A stretch of 64,000 nucleotides of DNA from Taxillus chinensis (Eukaryota > Streptophyta > Magnoliopsida > Santalales > Loranthaceae). This document shows positions 13,081-25,285 of the stretch, one piece after another. Where the stretch lies: the NCBI GenBank assembly GCA_023512835.1, contig CM042089.1, positions 1,641,987 to 1,705,986 on the forward strand, written 5' to 3'. A program made the translations under genes and the position numbers. Every line of letters starts with the position of its first letter. Positions within the stretch are counted from its first letter, which is position 1. The notes beneath the pieces are model-generated. The model worked only from the letters and a program-made list of their open reading frames with translations, did not search any database and was not told the origin of the DNA.

Positions 13081-13555
13081 ACGACGGTCTCTCTCTCTCT
13101 CTCTCTCTTTTTTTTTTACCGCGTTCCTCTCACCGACCGGCCGGCGGGGACGTAGGCGATAGTTTTTTAAAAACACTGGATTAATATTAATCCAATCAAA
13201 GTTATCCCATTAAGTAATTATCAAATTATTTATTATATTTTTCATTGTGAAAGTTAATCTTTCAATATTATTATATTGGATTATTTTAAATATTAAAATA
13301 TACATTATTTATATTTTTAACTTATTTTCCCGTGAACACTTTGGCAGGTATTTATTTATTTTAATTATATGAATATTTTTTTAATGATTTTTATCAATTT
13401 AGTAAAAAAAGGTTTAAAATTATTGCAAATTGAACCAAACAATATATTATATATTATATATAAATAATTTTTAATTTTATATTATATATATATAAGAAGA
13501 TAGAGGAGCGGGGGCCATGCCCCCCACCCCCCATTTCAGTATATAGATATGTCAT

Positions 13556-13589
<34 letters not shown>

Positions 13590-14130
13590 GATGGTCCTCA
13601 ACTTGGTGATAGCTTCCTAGAGTTGTATACAATCACAAACAAATGTACTCTTCACGACCTAAAATAAATAATAATTGGAAGCCACCTTCCTTGTATACCA
13701 AAAATTGTGCATACCAATCAGAAATGCGCTAATTATATATCCTTGCTTTCTTTATACATGCATACGTCATACGTGTAATGTGTGTGTGTGTATATGTATA
13801 TATATTTAAGAACGCCTTTTAAAATGTGCATGGCATGACTTTTTATTTTTTTCATGAACAGACGCGGGGAATATCGATCCCTCAAAAAGTCGTCCAAACG
13901 GGACGGTGGTGATGTGATCGTGATAAGCCTCCAATTGTTGGAATGGGGTACACTGCATGTATGATGTCACCGCGATACAAATGCATCTAACTGCGTGTTG
14001 GTGGTTATTCCACGTCGACGAGTAGACGAAAAAGGACCAACTAATCGATTATAAAAAAAATAAATCGAAAAAACATTCACACAAAACATCAAACGAAAAA
14101 AACATATCCGTTACAGGATCAACATATCCC
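13081..14130. other. Intergenic DNA upstream of the bHLH gene
   Basis: Begins with a TC run and T tract (about 13086-13117), then a GC-rich block to about 13160. The rest is AT-rich with an AAT microsatellite (about 13557-13589). No coding region seen. The last part, about 13860-14130, is more balanced in composition and contains ACGT-type motifs; it is likely the distal promoter of the downstream gene. Confidence 0.5.
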
Positions 14131-14247
14131 GCATGTGCCATCATATGGTGGTTGGCCCTTTTCCGGGCCCCACCACCCACCTCTCACTTTTTTTTTATCA
14201 GCTCCCAAACAGAAACCGAGAGAGAGAGAAACGAAAGAAATTGTAGC

Positions 14248-14255
14248 TATAAATA
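14248..14255 (+). promoter_or_regulatory. TATA box of the IBH1-like gene
   Basis: TATAAATA lies 128 bp before the start codon of the bHLH gene, after a GA-rich stretch. A start site about 30 bp downstream would give a leader of roughly 95 nt. Confidence 0.6.
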
Positions 14256-14284
14256 CCAACCCAAGCTTAATCCAACAACCTCGA

Positions 14285-14359
14285 ATGAACCCTCTCCAAT
14301 TCTTCTGCTTCTTCTTCTTCTTCTTCTTCTTCTGCTCTTTAATTTTCTGGGAAAATTAG
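14285..14359 (+). other. Phenylalanine-rich upstream ORF before the IBH1-like start codon
   Basis: ATG at 14285 opens a 24-codon frame, MNPLQFFC followed by eight Phe codons from a TTC repeat, then CSLIFWEN and a stop at 14357-14359, only 16 nt before the main start. Whether it is transcribed depends on where transcription starts: the TATA box predicts a start very close to this ATG. Confidence 0.4.
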
Positions 14360-14375
14360 CATCACACATCTCTCA

Positions 14376-14852
14376 ATGAATGCGAACCCTCCATCAGTTG
14401 CTTCTGATTTCAGAACTCGCTTCACCGAGCGATTTCTCGAATCTCTAGCGAAAATTCTCAAGCAAGAGGATGCCACCACGGCGACCTCACCCTCTTCTCC
14501 CTCGTCGGATCCCGGTCGGAGGCGCCGGAGATATTGCAGGGTTAAGGCTGCCGCCGACGCGTCCATGGCAAGAGCTTCCGGGTCGAGGAGGGCATGGAGC
14601 CGAGCGCTGCTTTGGAGGCTAAGGAACAGGGTTGGGCGGGGGCAGCGGCAGCGGCAGCGGCGAAGGAGGCCAGCGCTAGGCGGTCGGAGGTCGAGGTGGA
14701 TGGGTCAGGCAGATGAGCTGCGGCGGTTGGTTCCCGGCGGCGAAGGGATGGAGTTCTACAGGTTGCTGGAGGAGACCGGGGATTACATTGGGTGCCTCAC
14801 GGCTCAGGTTCAGGTCATGAGAAATGTAGCTTCCAGTCTCCTCTCTGCTTGA
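14376..14852 (+). CDS. IBH1: IBH1-like atypical bHLH transcription factor (non-DNA-binding HLH)
   Basis: Single-exon gene of 158 residues. Family members are HLH proteins that cannot bind DNA well and act in the nucleus by sequestering growth-promoting bHLH partners, downstream of brassinosteroid signalling. The N-terminal block FRTRFTERFLESLAKIL (residues 12-28) matches the F..RFL.SL..L start of IBH1. Residues 54-88 carry CRVKAAADASMARASGSRRAWSRALLWRLR, shown here only in part as the family's R.KAAAD.SMA..AG..RAWSRALL.R signature. A basic, arginine-rich linker follows, and then the second helix: ELRRLVPGGEGMEFYRLLEE plus TGDYIGCLTAQVQVM (residues 114-149). The canonical basic-region H-E-R residues are absent, as expected. 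The start is the first ATG in frame with the N-terminal family block. Codons are GC-rich compared with the neighbourhood. An ILI1/bHLH147-150 relative is the alternative. Confidence 0.85.
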   Translation: MNANPPSVASDFRTRFTERFLESLAKILKQEDATTATSPSSPSSDPGRRRRRYCRVKAAADASMARASGSRRAWSRALLWRLRNRVGRGQRQRQRRRRPALGGRRSRWMGQADELRRLVPGGEGMEFYRLLEETGDYIGCLTAQVQVMRNVASSLLSA

Positions 14853-15495
14853 AAATGAATATATGTGTATACACATATACATATATATATAAGTATGTAT
14901 ACCAAATAATTAAAAATCAATGATTGATTGGTTGTCAAGTTCAGATGCAATCGGGAAGAAAAAAAAAAGAAGAACGGGTTGTAGCTAGTTTGATGTTATG
15001 TAATATTGATTGGTACTTGTGTCAAGTAAAAACACTATCACTCTTGTGCGCGCGCTTGTTATTGTCCTCTGATCTAGCTTGCTAGTCACTTGCATGAACT
15101 GATACATTTTTTCCTTTATATTTCTTGTTCAGAAAGGCATGTCATGGGAGTTTTTGACGACCCTCAATTTCTTTCACTTTGCATGATGATTTTTTATTTT
15201 ACTTCTTATTTAATTATTGTTTGTTTGCTTTTCTTTTCTTTCCTTTTCTCAAAAAAGTATGAAATTTCATCAAACTAGCTACATGTCGTTTACTAATTAG
15301 CCACCTCATTTGATTGTCTCATCCTCAGTCCCGTGTTGCATCTCCCATGTATCGGTCACGTAAGCATGCTAACGGAGCTAAATATCTTGCTCAGGGTACA
15401 AATCTTCCTAAAAAAATGAGATTTAATTTCTTCGAATATACGTATATAAGTTTACGAATCGCATGTTAAAGTTTGACTATACTGCATGTTTCCTT

Positions 15496-15541
<46 letters not shown>

Positions 15542-15770
15542 CAAATATAATTTCATAAACATATTCTAACTATTTACTAACTATTATTAAATTAATATTA
15601 TATTGAATAATATATGAGTCTGATCCGATTTTATTTATATAAAATGTAGTGACTTAAATATATTAAAATTTATTTAAACTTATTACTATCAAAAGTATTT
15701 AAAATATAAAAAATCACTTTCATTTATATATATTTATTTTAAATACCAATATTACATAGACACAGTTTAT

Positions 15771-15775
<5 letters not shown>

Positions 15776-15829
<54 letters not shown>
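15776..15829. repeat. Compound TA/GA microsatellite
   Basis: About 15 TA units followed directly by about 11 GA units. Confidence 0.9.
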
Positions 15830-15830
<1 letters not shown>

Positions 15831-16399
15831 TGAATTCATAAACGAACATAATCTATTTAAATTGATTTGTTTATCATATTTCCCCTTTATAATTCATCAA
15901 CTATGTACACATATTGTAATAAACTATATTTATTGTCTATATATATTGTTTAAATTTTCAAGAATAATTTAAAAAGAGTTTCGAATATATTAAATTTAGA
16001 TATATAAAAATAAATTATCACATTAATTAAGTAAATATTAATTTAATAAATAATTTTAATAAATTATTAGAATATTATTAGAGTTTGATTAAAAATTTGA
16101 GGCTCTATTAAAATTTATTCTATTTTTTGAAAATATAATATACTAGAGAGAAAAAAACGACACATTAAGTCATGTACATGTTAAGCATGACCTTTTATAT
16201 GTATAAAGAATATGTGTGTAGGGAAAATGAAACCTGCAATGAAGTGCGAGACACACAACTTTTAAAAATAAAGTGAAGTCGATTCGCATTTGTTTGACAT
16301 TTCATCGAATAACATATTTTGTGTTGATAAATAGAAAAAGAAAATAGTGATGAGCGCTTCAATTATAAATGAAAATTTTATATTATATTTTTATTTAAT

Positions 16400-16530
16400 T
16401 ATTCATCTATTATATTATTTACTATAATATCTATTACAATTAAAACAAAGTATGATATGAACTTTTTTATCATTCTGATACATTGCGTTCACAGTTTTTT
16501 TATTAGTTATATATATATATATATATATAT
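16400..16530. repeat. Dispersed AT-rich repeat ending in a TA microsatellite, copy 2
   Basis: Matches the 12395-12545 segment in order: a TATAATATCTATTACAAT-like opening, GATATGAAC, CATTGCGTTCACAG, T tract, then a TA run. Confidence 0.5.
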
Positions 16531-17666
16531 AATAAAAATTTTATATGCAACCATGCCTCAACGAACCAAAGTTAATGTGACTGACTGTTATTATTCATAA
16601 TTTTATATTTTCTTTTTTTGACAATCTAATACAATGTCACATCATCAAAATTATTCATCTTACGTAATTTTGATAGTACATAACAATACTCGTATGATTA
16701 AAAAGCAAGAATTTGCTTGGTACAATATGAAACACAAATTAGTGGCTTTTGCATGATTTTTATTAATTATGATCAACCGCGTGCAATTAGAATGCTTGTA
16801 TTTTGTACTACACGTAAGTAAGCTACACAATTAAATCATGTCTTAATGGCCCATATTTGATGATAACTTCTTAAAAATATACTCGATTAAATACATATTT
16901 GTTGTACATTAAATAAATGAGAGACTTTTGATACAATAAAACATAAGGGCATTAATAATAGTCTTAATATACTTTAGTCAAGTTAGAGAATCGAAATTTA
17001 TAAATTTTAACAAACCAAAATTTACCTCTCCAAATAATAGGTATAACAATTTTTTTTAATATTTTATTAAAATTAAAATTAAAATTATATTTTATCCTAC
17101 TTTGGCCACCACCTTCATTACCGCCACACCGCTCTCATTGTTTAAACCTGTCGTAGATAGTGAAGCAGTTTAGAATACATTAGAACTGCAATGATGCTAA
17201 TTTACTATTAAAGAAATTAATTTATTAGTTGTTTATTTATGTATTAACAATAAATTTCATAAATTAAGTAATCTCAGCTAGATTTGAAATATTTAAAACA
17301 TTTGATTGAGATTTGATTAACAGTTTAATTTTTTGTACGAGTATATACATATACTTCATTCTTATTCAATAAAAAATAAGCCATTATTTATTGGTTTCTT
17401 AATGATATTAAAGCAATTATATTTCTTATTTTTTTTTCCTTTTTTCTCTTCTTTTTCGCATAGTTTTTCTTTTCTCTTTCCGCCATAATGGCTTTTGTTG
17501 AATCCTTTGCAACTTCTCATATCACTATTTAAAATATAAGTCTATCAATCCTCTTGTCACCATCAACACTACAAACATTATAAGATTGACCAACAATAAC
17601 TATATTACGTGAAGTCTCAAACTCAGAAGTCTATTAGAAGGATCGTCCTCCACCACCAACCATAAC

Positions 17667-17945
17667 CATTAATGCAACTTTACTCTTTAATTAGCATATT
17701 TTTGAATATTAAAAGTCAAACTTTTTTGTAAGAGGAAGTTTAAAAATTCCCGACCACAAATATAGCTAATAGCCCCATGAGATTAACGCAGCTAGCCCCA
17801 TGTAATCCCAATCCTCCACCAAGCAACTTTACTCTTTGGCATATTTTTGAATATCAACAATTTCAAAAGTCAACCTTTTTTGTAAGGGGAAGTTTAAAAA
17901 TCCCCGACCACAAATATAGCTAATATAGCTCCCATGAAATTAGCT
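17667..17945. repeat. Tandem duplication of a unit of about 150 bp
   Basis: The phrases CAACTTTACTCTTT, GCATATTTTTGAATAT, AAAAGTCAA, TTTTTTGTAAG, GGAAGTTTAAAAA and CCGACCACAAATATAGCTAA occur in the same order from about 17670 and again from about 17824. The copies differ by small indels, including a 10-bp insertion after GAATAT in the second. Confidence 0.8.
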
Positions 17946-18017
17946 CAACAACCAAGTAGAATCCTGAAATCATAATAGGGATAAAGTTTAAAGCCTAACA
18001 ATGAGGATTCAAATTGG

Positions 18018-18101
18018 ATATAATATTAATAATATATATATTAATAATATAATATATATAATATTATTAATAATATTAATATATATATATATATATATAT
18101 T
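18018..18101. repeat. AT-only palindromic tract
   Basis: TAATATTAATAATATATATA-type sequence with several nested inverted repeats, ending in a TA run. It can fold on itself extensively; probably a decayed TA microsatellite. Confidence 0.7.
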
Positions 18102-18865
18102 ATTCCCAGGGCATATCCTAGCGTGTGTGGGCTCATGATAGCTGCAATTATTACTAATGTTTTTACTTTTAAAAAAAACTAATAGTTCTCAGATGATATC
18201 TTTAAGCTTTTAAATATACAAAATTCTTTAAGCTCTTAAATATACCAAATAGCCCTAATTAGGCCAAATACATAATTAATCCAATTTCAAACAATTAATG
18301 AAAAAAAAAAGACAATTAATTTCCAATAATGATATTAAATTGCCTAGGGTCGAACAAATTTTTCAACACAAGTTCCGAATAAGCGCATACGAAATTGGGG
18401 ATCTAAATGCAGAATGGGGAATTGATAAATTAAAGAATCAAATTTTAAGTAGTTCTCGAACTCGAAATTGGGGCTTTCTAATTCGGAGAACAAACAACCC
18501 AATCGACAGTTCGAATCACATAGTTGTGCACGTAGTTAGATGTTTGTGGTATCAAATCAAGGTAAGATGAAGAAGGAAAAGGGATCGGACATTCTTGAGG
18601 CTTGAAGCCCCTAATATGGATAAACTCCAAATTGAATCAGCCATGGCTTCGATTTGGGCGGCCACAACAGCTTCTATCGCCGCCGGTGGAGGCACGAGGT
18701 CACCCATGGACAGCTGACATGGAGCAGCAGTGGTAAGCAACAGCCAGCCGTGGTCGCGCGCCAGTAGTTACATTCGTGCGACAGCAAATCAGGAAAGACA
18801 GAGGAGAAGAACTCACGTGAACGTTAGTCTAGGTTTACTATTATGCTTTTCTTTAACTTGAAATG

Positions 18866-18921
<56 letters not shown>

Positions 18922-19280
18922 CCAACAGGCTCTGATCTAGAATGATTGACTTGATAATTTCAATATTAATTTTTTTTAAGAATAATGTTGGGCATGTAAA
19001 TTTGTAATCGAATGCTTGCTTTTTATGTAAGATGATATATACACCTCAGCTACAGTTAAAATTAAGATAAAGCTCGAGAACCTCTTCCTGCCTGAATCTG
19101 CTAACTTGCTTCAACGGGTCTTGAGTCTTGACTGGACCATCACCGGCCCTTCAGGTGACAAATGACGATGCATTCAAGATTTTCTACTGTCACAGGCCCC
19201 AGCTATCACCCAACATATATATATCAGATCAGCTGCATCTGTTCCTTGAAATTTGTTTGACCATATGCGCTTCTATTTTC
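18102..19280. other. Downstream flank of the BASS gene; orphan 90-codon frame
   Basis: A plus-strand frame of 90 codons at 18298-18570 has no recognisable domain, and a moderately GC-rich patch follows at 18560-18800. I see no splice pattern or family that would make this a gene. A long TA run plus CA run lies at about 18867-18922. The right part probably contains the 3' untranslated region of the minus-strand BASS gene. Confidence 0.4.
18867..18922. repeat. Compound TA/CA microsatellite
   Basis: About 22 TA units followed by about six CA units. Confidence 0.9.
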
Positions 19281-22106
19281 TCAGGGAGTGGCAGAAGATT
19301 TAGTTTGTGAAATGAGGCGTGGCAGATCTCGGATTCGACAGCCAGTGCCCCAAAAAGAAGCAATACCAAGGCCCATAATAGCCATGGTGATCACTGAGAG
19401 AGCCGGTGGAACAGCCTGGCTGCTGCCGAGGAACTGGGTTGCGAGCAGCCCAGCAAGGGTGGAGCTTTGCATTCCTACACACAAGCAAATTGTCCTGCAA
19501 ACCTTTTCTTCTAGCCTGCATGAATACACACGATATCTCAAAAACCCAAGAAGCAAGAAGAGCTCAGACAGTGCACAATTTCAATAAGCATACTACTACT
19601 AGTATTGAATAGGTGTCAAGATGAAGCAAAGAAAGACAGGGGGGCACCCCCAGGCACCAGACACTAAGATTATATAAAAACTGATGTTCGAGGAGGACCT
19701 TCGAAGGCCTCACGTGCCCATTTCCTTCACCATAATAGAATGCTAACATTGGAAAAAGGCCGTGACATTCTGGCAAGCTAAACACAAGTGAATAAGTTGG
19801 GTTTTTGGCAAACACAACCAATCAGAATCATATTAAATATATAATGAACGGCAAAAAAAAAAAAAAAACAGTTCAACACAAAAATTACAAAAGTTGATCG
19901 CCGGCAATAGCGCAAGGTAAAATGGAGAAAGGAAACTTCAAGGTAGAAAGGTAGTAGACAAAAACACAATTATCAGACTATGAACTACCTCAAAACTGGA
20001 ATTTTGGAGATCCAATATCCCACAGTGAATGCCGCCAAATGAAATCCCACAACCGGAACAACCAACCGAAGCCCCTCAGCAGACAGAATCTGCCCTTGAT
20101 TTGTTGCAAGGGGACTTCCAATACAAACCGAAGTGCAAATCATGGCGATAAATGGCATCACCGGTCGAAGAATGGTTGCAACTGGTTTTGCATAAGCATT
20201 GAGGGCCAGGCCAAGAGAGACAGGAACAAGCACAACCTAGCAAAGAAGTTCCCAATAAACACCAAGCCGACAAAGAAAAAAATTAAATTTAATAAACCCA
20301 AATCGACTTGCATTTCTTTTAAATCCTGTACCTGCAAAATTGACTTTGACATTGCAACTGCATCAACTGGAACAACTGACCCAATAAGAAGGCCAGTTAG
20401 AACAGGAGTAGCTATTACACAGGCTATGGTTGTGGAGCTACTCAAGAGAATGCTCAATGCCACATCCCCTTTGCCCAGGAAACTGGCATAACTGGACAAC
20501 TGAGCTGTTGAGACACAAGACATGAGGACAAAACCAGCACCAAACATCCTCGACACTCCAAATGTTCTTGCAATCAATACACCAAGGGCTGGTTTCAGCA
20601 CATACTGCGCGATGAATCCCACAGAGAGTGGTAAAGGTCTGCAAGAGATGATAGTAATGATTTCAAAGGGGTAAAACAAACAAAAAGAAGTAAATGTTAT
20701 TGCAAGCAAAGAAAAAAATTACCTTTGAAATGCAAGAGCAAAATCATGAAGTGACATTCTAATTCCAATTGACAACATGATACCTCCTAGAGCAGGCGCA
20801 TATAATTCCGTTGACACCCTGCAGTTTCAATTCTATGTTCCTTCTGTTATTTACACAAATACAATATATAGATTTAAATTAATTAATATGAATGAAACAC
20901 TGATCATGCAACCCAAAAGAAGGTAATTGATAATTTGACAAAACATATGGACATCCATCATTTTCAAAAAGTTCTATGGAGTACACACATGGGCGCACAT
21001 TTGATTCCTCGTCATGGATTTGTTATACAACTGTCAGTTAATGATGGACATACAGTCTATTAATGAAATTTAAAGTCAAGATCGGTAAAACATACTACAC
21101 AAGGATTATAACACTCGGAAAGTTGATCAAAATATTGGAATCTCTGCTTGGTAATGTGTTTGGACTAGCGGCCACTACCAAAGATCTAAGGCGCCTAAAT
21201 AGGTGCTATAAATGGAGGCAAAGGCACAAGGAAAACAAGCGTATATATATACACACACTTAATATTTGAGCAAACCATTAACAAATTTAATTTGGACCAT
21301 TGATTATAACATTCAACAGTTTAAATTAAAGTTTTTACGATAAGAATTTAATTTCATATTCTCATTTTAGCAAAACCCTGGATGGTACATAGAGAACGAC
21401 TAAATTTTTAGCGTACAATTAGATGTTATAACTAATATTTCATATTAAACTTTTTTAACCGTAACTTTACTATCATGAACCACTGTAACAAAGCTACATT
21501 CAAATAAAAGTTTAATTTAAACGCAACAACGGTCTAAATTAAAATTCTCGTCATAAAATTTGACTTCGGATTCTCATTTTAGCAATGCTAATCACATAAC
21601 AGGTAGAATTTCAACATCAATTTCAAATGGTGCTTTATTTTACAAAACCATGTGGTATAATATAATTAATCACATATATAAGTCAAGCAGTGAAAGAGGC
21701 TCTCACAGGCTCACCAAGTGAACGTCCATGGCTGAGCGAGAGCTGCGACGGCTGTTCCCGCGACAACGAAAGGGAGCAATGCCGACAAGGCCTTCGAAGA
21801 GTCCTCGTTAAAAATCTCCGACAAGCCTCTCGTGACTGTCCCGAGAAATCCCAGAGACAGGTCGCTGTGGCGGCCACGAGGGCCGAAGAACGGGGTCGAG
21901 GTCGAGCAAGCGACAGGAAGCAGCCCTCTTCCGCCGCATACTCCGCCGTAGAAAGGCTTCGAACGGAGGAGAAGGGGGAGAAGCGGCGAGTTCCGGTTGG
22001 GGGTGGCAGAGAGAGAGAGAGAGAGTGGAAGGGAGGGTTTGGCGGCGGCCCAGGAGCATGGCTTTCTGTGGGGAGTGGAGAGGGAGGCAAGAGGGATCGC
22101 CGCCAT
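19281..22106 (-). CDS. BASS: Plastid sodium/metabolite cotransporter of the BASS family (BASS1/BASS3 type)
   Basis: Five exons on the minus strand: 22106-21715, 20818-20723, 20638-20332, 20236-19989 and 19515-19281 (stop), 425 residues. All borders are GT..AG and codons join cleanly across them (split codons complete W131 and two arginines). The family moves organic acids or other metabolites with Na+ across the chloroplast inner envelope. The first about 90 residues are Ser/Pro/Arg-rich with few acids, a typical plastid transit peptide. The core then shows ALSALLPFVVAGTAVAALAQ, VSTELYAPALGGIMLSIGIR, PLSVGFIAQYVLKPALGVL, STAQLSSYASFLGKGDVALS, LIGSVVPVDAVAMSKSILQV and the C-terminal GMQSSTLAGLLATQFLGSSQ, all BASS/SBF signatures, with about nine hydrophobic spans. 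I chose ATG 22106 (MAAIPLAS, good GATGGCGGCG context); an in-frame ATG eight codons upstream (22130) is the alternative. Which family member cannot be settled by eye. Five exons is few for this family. Confidence 0.9.
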
Positions 22107-22130
22107 CGGTGGAGAGAGAAAGTGAGTCAT

Positions 22131-23698
22131 CGGACGGCGGAAAGGGAAGGCTCTTCGGTGGCTACCGGCGGAGTTCTCCTGCGGTAGTAGGAAACGAGTG
22201 GTTTGAGGATGAGCGAGGATAGGGAATGGAAATGAGCATATAAATTAAACCTATTATTAATGAAACAATTAACAAATGCAAACCTTTTTCTTTTTTGGGA
22301 CAAATTTTCCAAAATAATTAAACTTAAAATACAGAACTGGAAAGACCCCACTTGTCCTGCCACAATTACCATTTACCAACGATTAGTGGATAATTATCAT
22401 CATAAAACACCTATTATGAAAATAAAAACCCTTTCTAATTTATTTTAACTTAAAAGGTGCAGCATTATTTACGTCTTATGTGTTTTATAGGTGGAAAATA
22501 AACTTGGACTAGTGAAGTTCATGTTTTTTTTATTAATGTTAACATATTTAAAAAATATGAGTTTTATTAGGCAATAAAATCACTTTTAATTTTTTATAAT
22601 ACCATAATTATTCTTTAAATTGAGTTTTATTAAACTTTGTATTTTATTGTAATTTCTTTTTGAATTATAATTTTCATATATAGTCAAATATATTCTTACA
22701 AGTTATTTTTGGTATTAGAATTTGCATACTTAAGTTTCTAACGTGAGCCAGAAAAGAGGGGAGAATAGCTCACAAAAAAATTAAATATAAAAAAACAAAC
22801 AAATATTCTAGTATGCAACACGTTATAGCAATTTGAGATGAACATTCTACTCTATCTCATTTTTCCGAACTAGCCAAAAAGTTTCATTAAAAATACTATT
22901 TTATAAGTTTACGTTAAACTATTTAGTTTTATAAGTTCATGAAAAACTACATTTGGGTGACCCTCATTTTAAAAAAAAACTAAAAGATTTTTTATATTGT
23001 TATTTTTAGTATAAAAACATTTAACAATCTAACATTAAATTTATAATCGCCGAGAGAATCTAAAAAACAATCTCATTATAATAGATATATATGTCTAATA
23101 TATAATATTAAGTTAAATTATAACTTTAAGATGTATTCACTGAACCATCATGTACAAACGGATGTAAAACTTTAGCTATATGGGAAAAAGCTTAAGCTCC
23201 ATTTGAGGGGAAGGCTTGAATAAATGGAAAAAGTTGACCAAGGAGGACTTTTCTAGTTAGATTTTTAAATAGGGACTGTTAGTACTCGACTATCTCTTGT
23301 TAATTATGTGGTTGATTACCACCTTGGATAGATACTAGCTTTACCATTTGGTATAGATACGAGATAGTTGCACGCAATTTAACCATTTGTGATTGGGGAC
23401 TTGACAAATTGGAAATAGAACATGGTCTAGTTGCACTTAGGTTAACAAGAGGTATTTGATGAATACCTTAAGAGCCAATCAGATCATCCTCGCACATATT
23501 GGGATAGTGTATACATATTTTCATGTTGTTTATGCATTTTACACACTAGAATTTATTACACTCGTTAATTCAATAATGGGTAACTATCCGGTGTTTTATG
23601 ATTGCACAAATTAATTGAATGTTTTAGCGATATGAGAATATGAATCCTACAGTTTTTTATAAGGACCTACGAGGTCATGCTTTATGCTTGTTTTGCTT
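22131..23698. other. Intergenic DNA between the BASS gene and the truncated Rpp38-like copy
   Basis: The first about 100 bp is the BASS promoter/5' leader side. The rest is AT-rich with no coding region. An A/T-rich unit with repeated GATTTTTTATA-like pieces lies at 22880-23050. The sequence stops resembling unique intergenic DNA at about 23699, where similarity to the segment at 30025 begins. Confidence 0.5.
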
Positions 23699-25285
23699 GT
23701 CTATTTACATAATTTTCAGATAGAATTTTTGGTTGAAACATACAATTGGTTTTGCTGATTGCTTTGAGTGGAGAATTAAAAGTATTGTTTTTGTTACTAT
23801 TATTATTATTTTCTTAAATCATAATAGCAAGGGAGGCATGTCAATGAACTCTGAATTGGATGCTTGTATTTGTTGTAAATGAATTCTATGTCTCTGTTGC
23901 ATAGTAAGTGCAATTAAAATTCATTAGTGTGACTCTTGAGCCCTGTTGACACAAATTCTATATCTCATGGTGAAAAGTGAGCTATTCGAAAGCCCAAATT
24001 TGATGTATTTTTTGTTAGCCTATCAATCATCTTTCAGAAACATACTATCATAATATATGCGCACTATTTTTATTGTTAACATTCTCACTTATTCTGTATT
24101 TCCGTGAAAACTTTCCACCGAAGATGGTTCCAGTTGGAAAATAATATAAATCTTGCACACAAAAGAAATCCTCTATCATGTACCAAGTAAAATGAGAACG
24201 ATTTGTTTAAGTTAGCAAGATTAATGATTCTACAAATTGAAGATGATCTTTTCTATAGAAGAAGGTTGGGTTACATTTTGTTCGGTGAAACCACTACCCA
24301 AGGAGTTAATCTGATTCTCTACAGACTTTTGCTTATGCAAGTTGAAGGTTCTGACCTCGTAATTGTGCTCATGATAATGCCAGATTGCTTGCTTGTTTAA
24401 CTTCTAGACCCTAATGTTACAAGGCATATGGGGGTTGACTACTTTCTTATGGGATACATATATTTTAACTGGGTTAATGATTAATTTCAATAATCTTGGT
24501 GTAGGCTATACTATTGGCCAATGATTGCAATCCTCCAAGTTTGGCCTCATCAAGGAAAGTTCCACTGATATTTGTCAAAGATAAGAAAGTCGGTTCTTTA
24601 AGATTAGGTGAACTAGTGAAGCTGAAAACAACAATGGCCATTGGAGTGAAGGTGAATTCATGAATTAGAAGATAGCATCTCTTCTTTATGTAGTTTTCAT
24701 TCTTTTACTTGTATTAAAAAAATCTATGCTTTAATTAACCCTAATTCTTATAGGCTAAAGGGAACTCTATAAATATACTTATTGAGGAAATTCTTCGTGG
24801 AGACGTTACAGATTTTGAGACAAGTGACTTGAAGTGTAGTGAAATCCCTCTTGCTCCCTGTTAGCTAGTGTCCTGAATTTTGATAGACAGCAATATAAAA
24901 TGGAAAAACATTCCATTACAGCATATGTGGGGGGAAGCTCTACCTTAGGAACCAGAAATTTGATTTTTCTTATTTTATATTGCATAAGTAAATTTTTTTT
25001 ATGCGTATGAATACATACTATCAACATGACAGTTTAGGGAATGTTTGTAACTATATTTGGATAGGTGATTAGGAGATGTGAGTGGGTGCTATTAAAACTC
25101 ACTTGATAAAGTAAACTGTGCAGCCCTTTTCCCTGGATTTTTAAAGTGGTAAGGTAGTATCTTTCTTTACTGTTTCATGTCTACATGAGGTGTAAACCTT
25201 AAACCCTTCAATGGCTAGATGTTGCAGGCGGTGGCATGTAGCCATGACATCGAACCCTTGTTCACATTCATCAATGCTCCCTATT
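23699..25285 (+). repeat. Segmental duplication, copy A (intron 4 to 3' flank of the Rpp38-like gene)
   Basis: From CTATTTACATAATTTTCAG at about 23699 to TTCACATTCATCAATG at about 25280 this segment is closely similar to about 30025-31650. The match includes introns, exons and about 400 bp of 3' flank, so it arose by DNA-level duplication and not by retroposition. It lacks exons 1-4. Sequence similarity is high but with scattered substitutions and indels; I have not computed an identity. Confidence 0.9.
24505..24864 (+). pseudogene. 5'-truncated copy of the Rpp38-like gene: last two exons only
   Basis: Exons 24505-24651 and 24754-24864 correspond to the last two exons of the gene at 29082-31178, with the same splice sites. 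The first one lacks 21 bp in frame, removing seven residues (QWLTKHL) found in the other copy. The last exon has no frameshift and reads on past LIEEILRGD for another 20 codons (VTDFETSDLKCSE...) to a stop at 24862-24864. No start codon or exons 1-4 precede it, so it is a fragment unless a new promoter exists. Its longer C-terminus may represent the ancestral ending. Confidence 0.75.

Larger units (their letters stand above)
14853..18017. other. AT-rich intergenic DNA with several TA microsatellites
   Basis: No supported gene. TA runs lie at about 15499-15536 and 16508-16530, and a compound (TA)n(GA)n at 15776-15829. The stretch 16400-16530 is a diverged copy of the repeat at 12395-12545. A tandem duplication is annotated separately at 17667-17945. 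Confidence 0.55.

Noticed and set aside
14135..14379. Long overlapping frames from 14135 and 14152 as a separate gene
   Set aside because: They start upstream of the TATA box and consist of simple-repeat translation; only the inner ATG at 14285 is worth considering as a uORF.
21690..22187. Plus-strand open frame of 165 codons with charged residues
   Set aside because: It is the complement of BASS exon 1, whose minus-strand frame continues across four splice junctions into clear transporter sequence.
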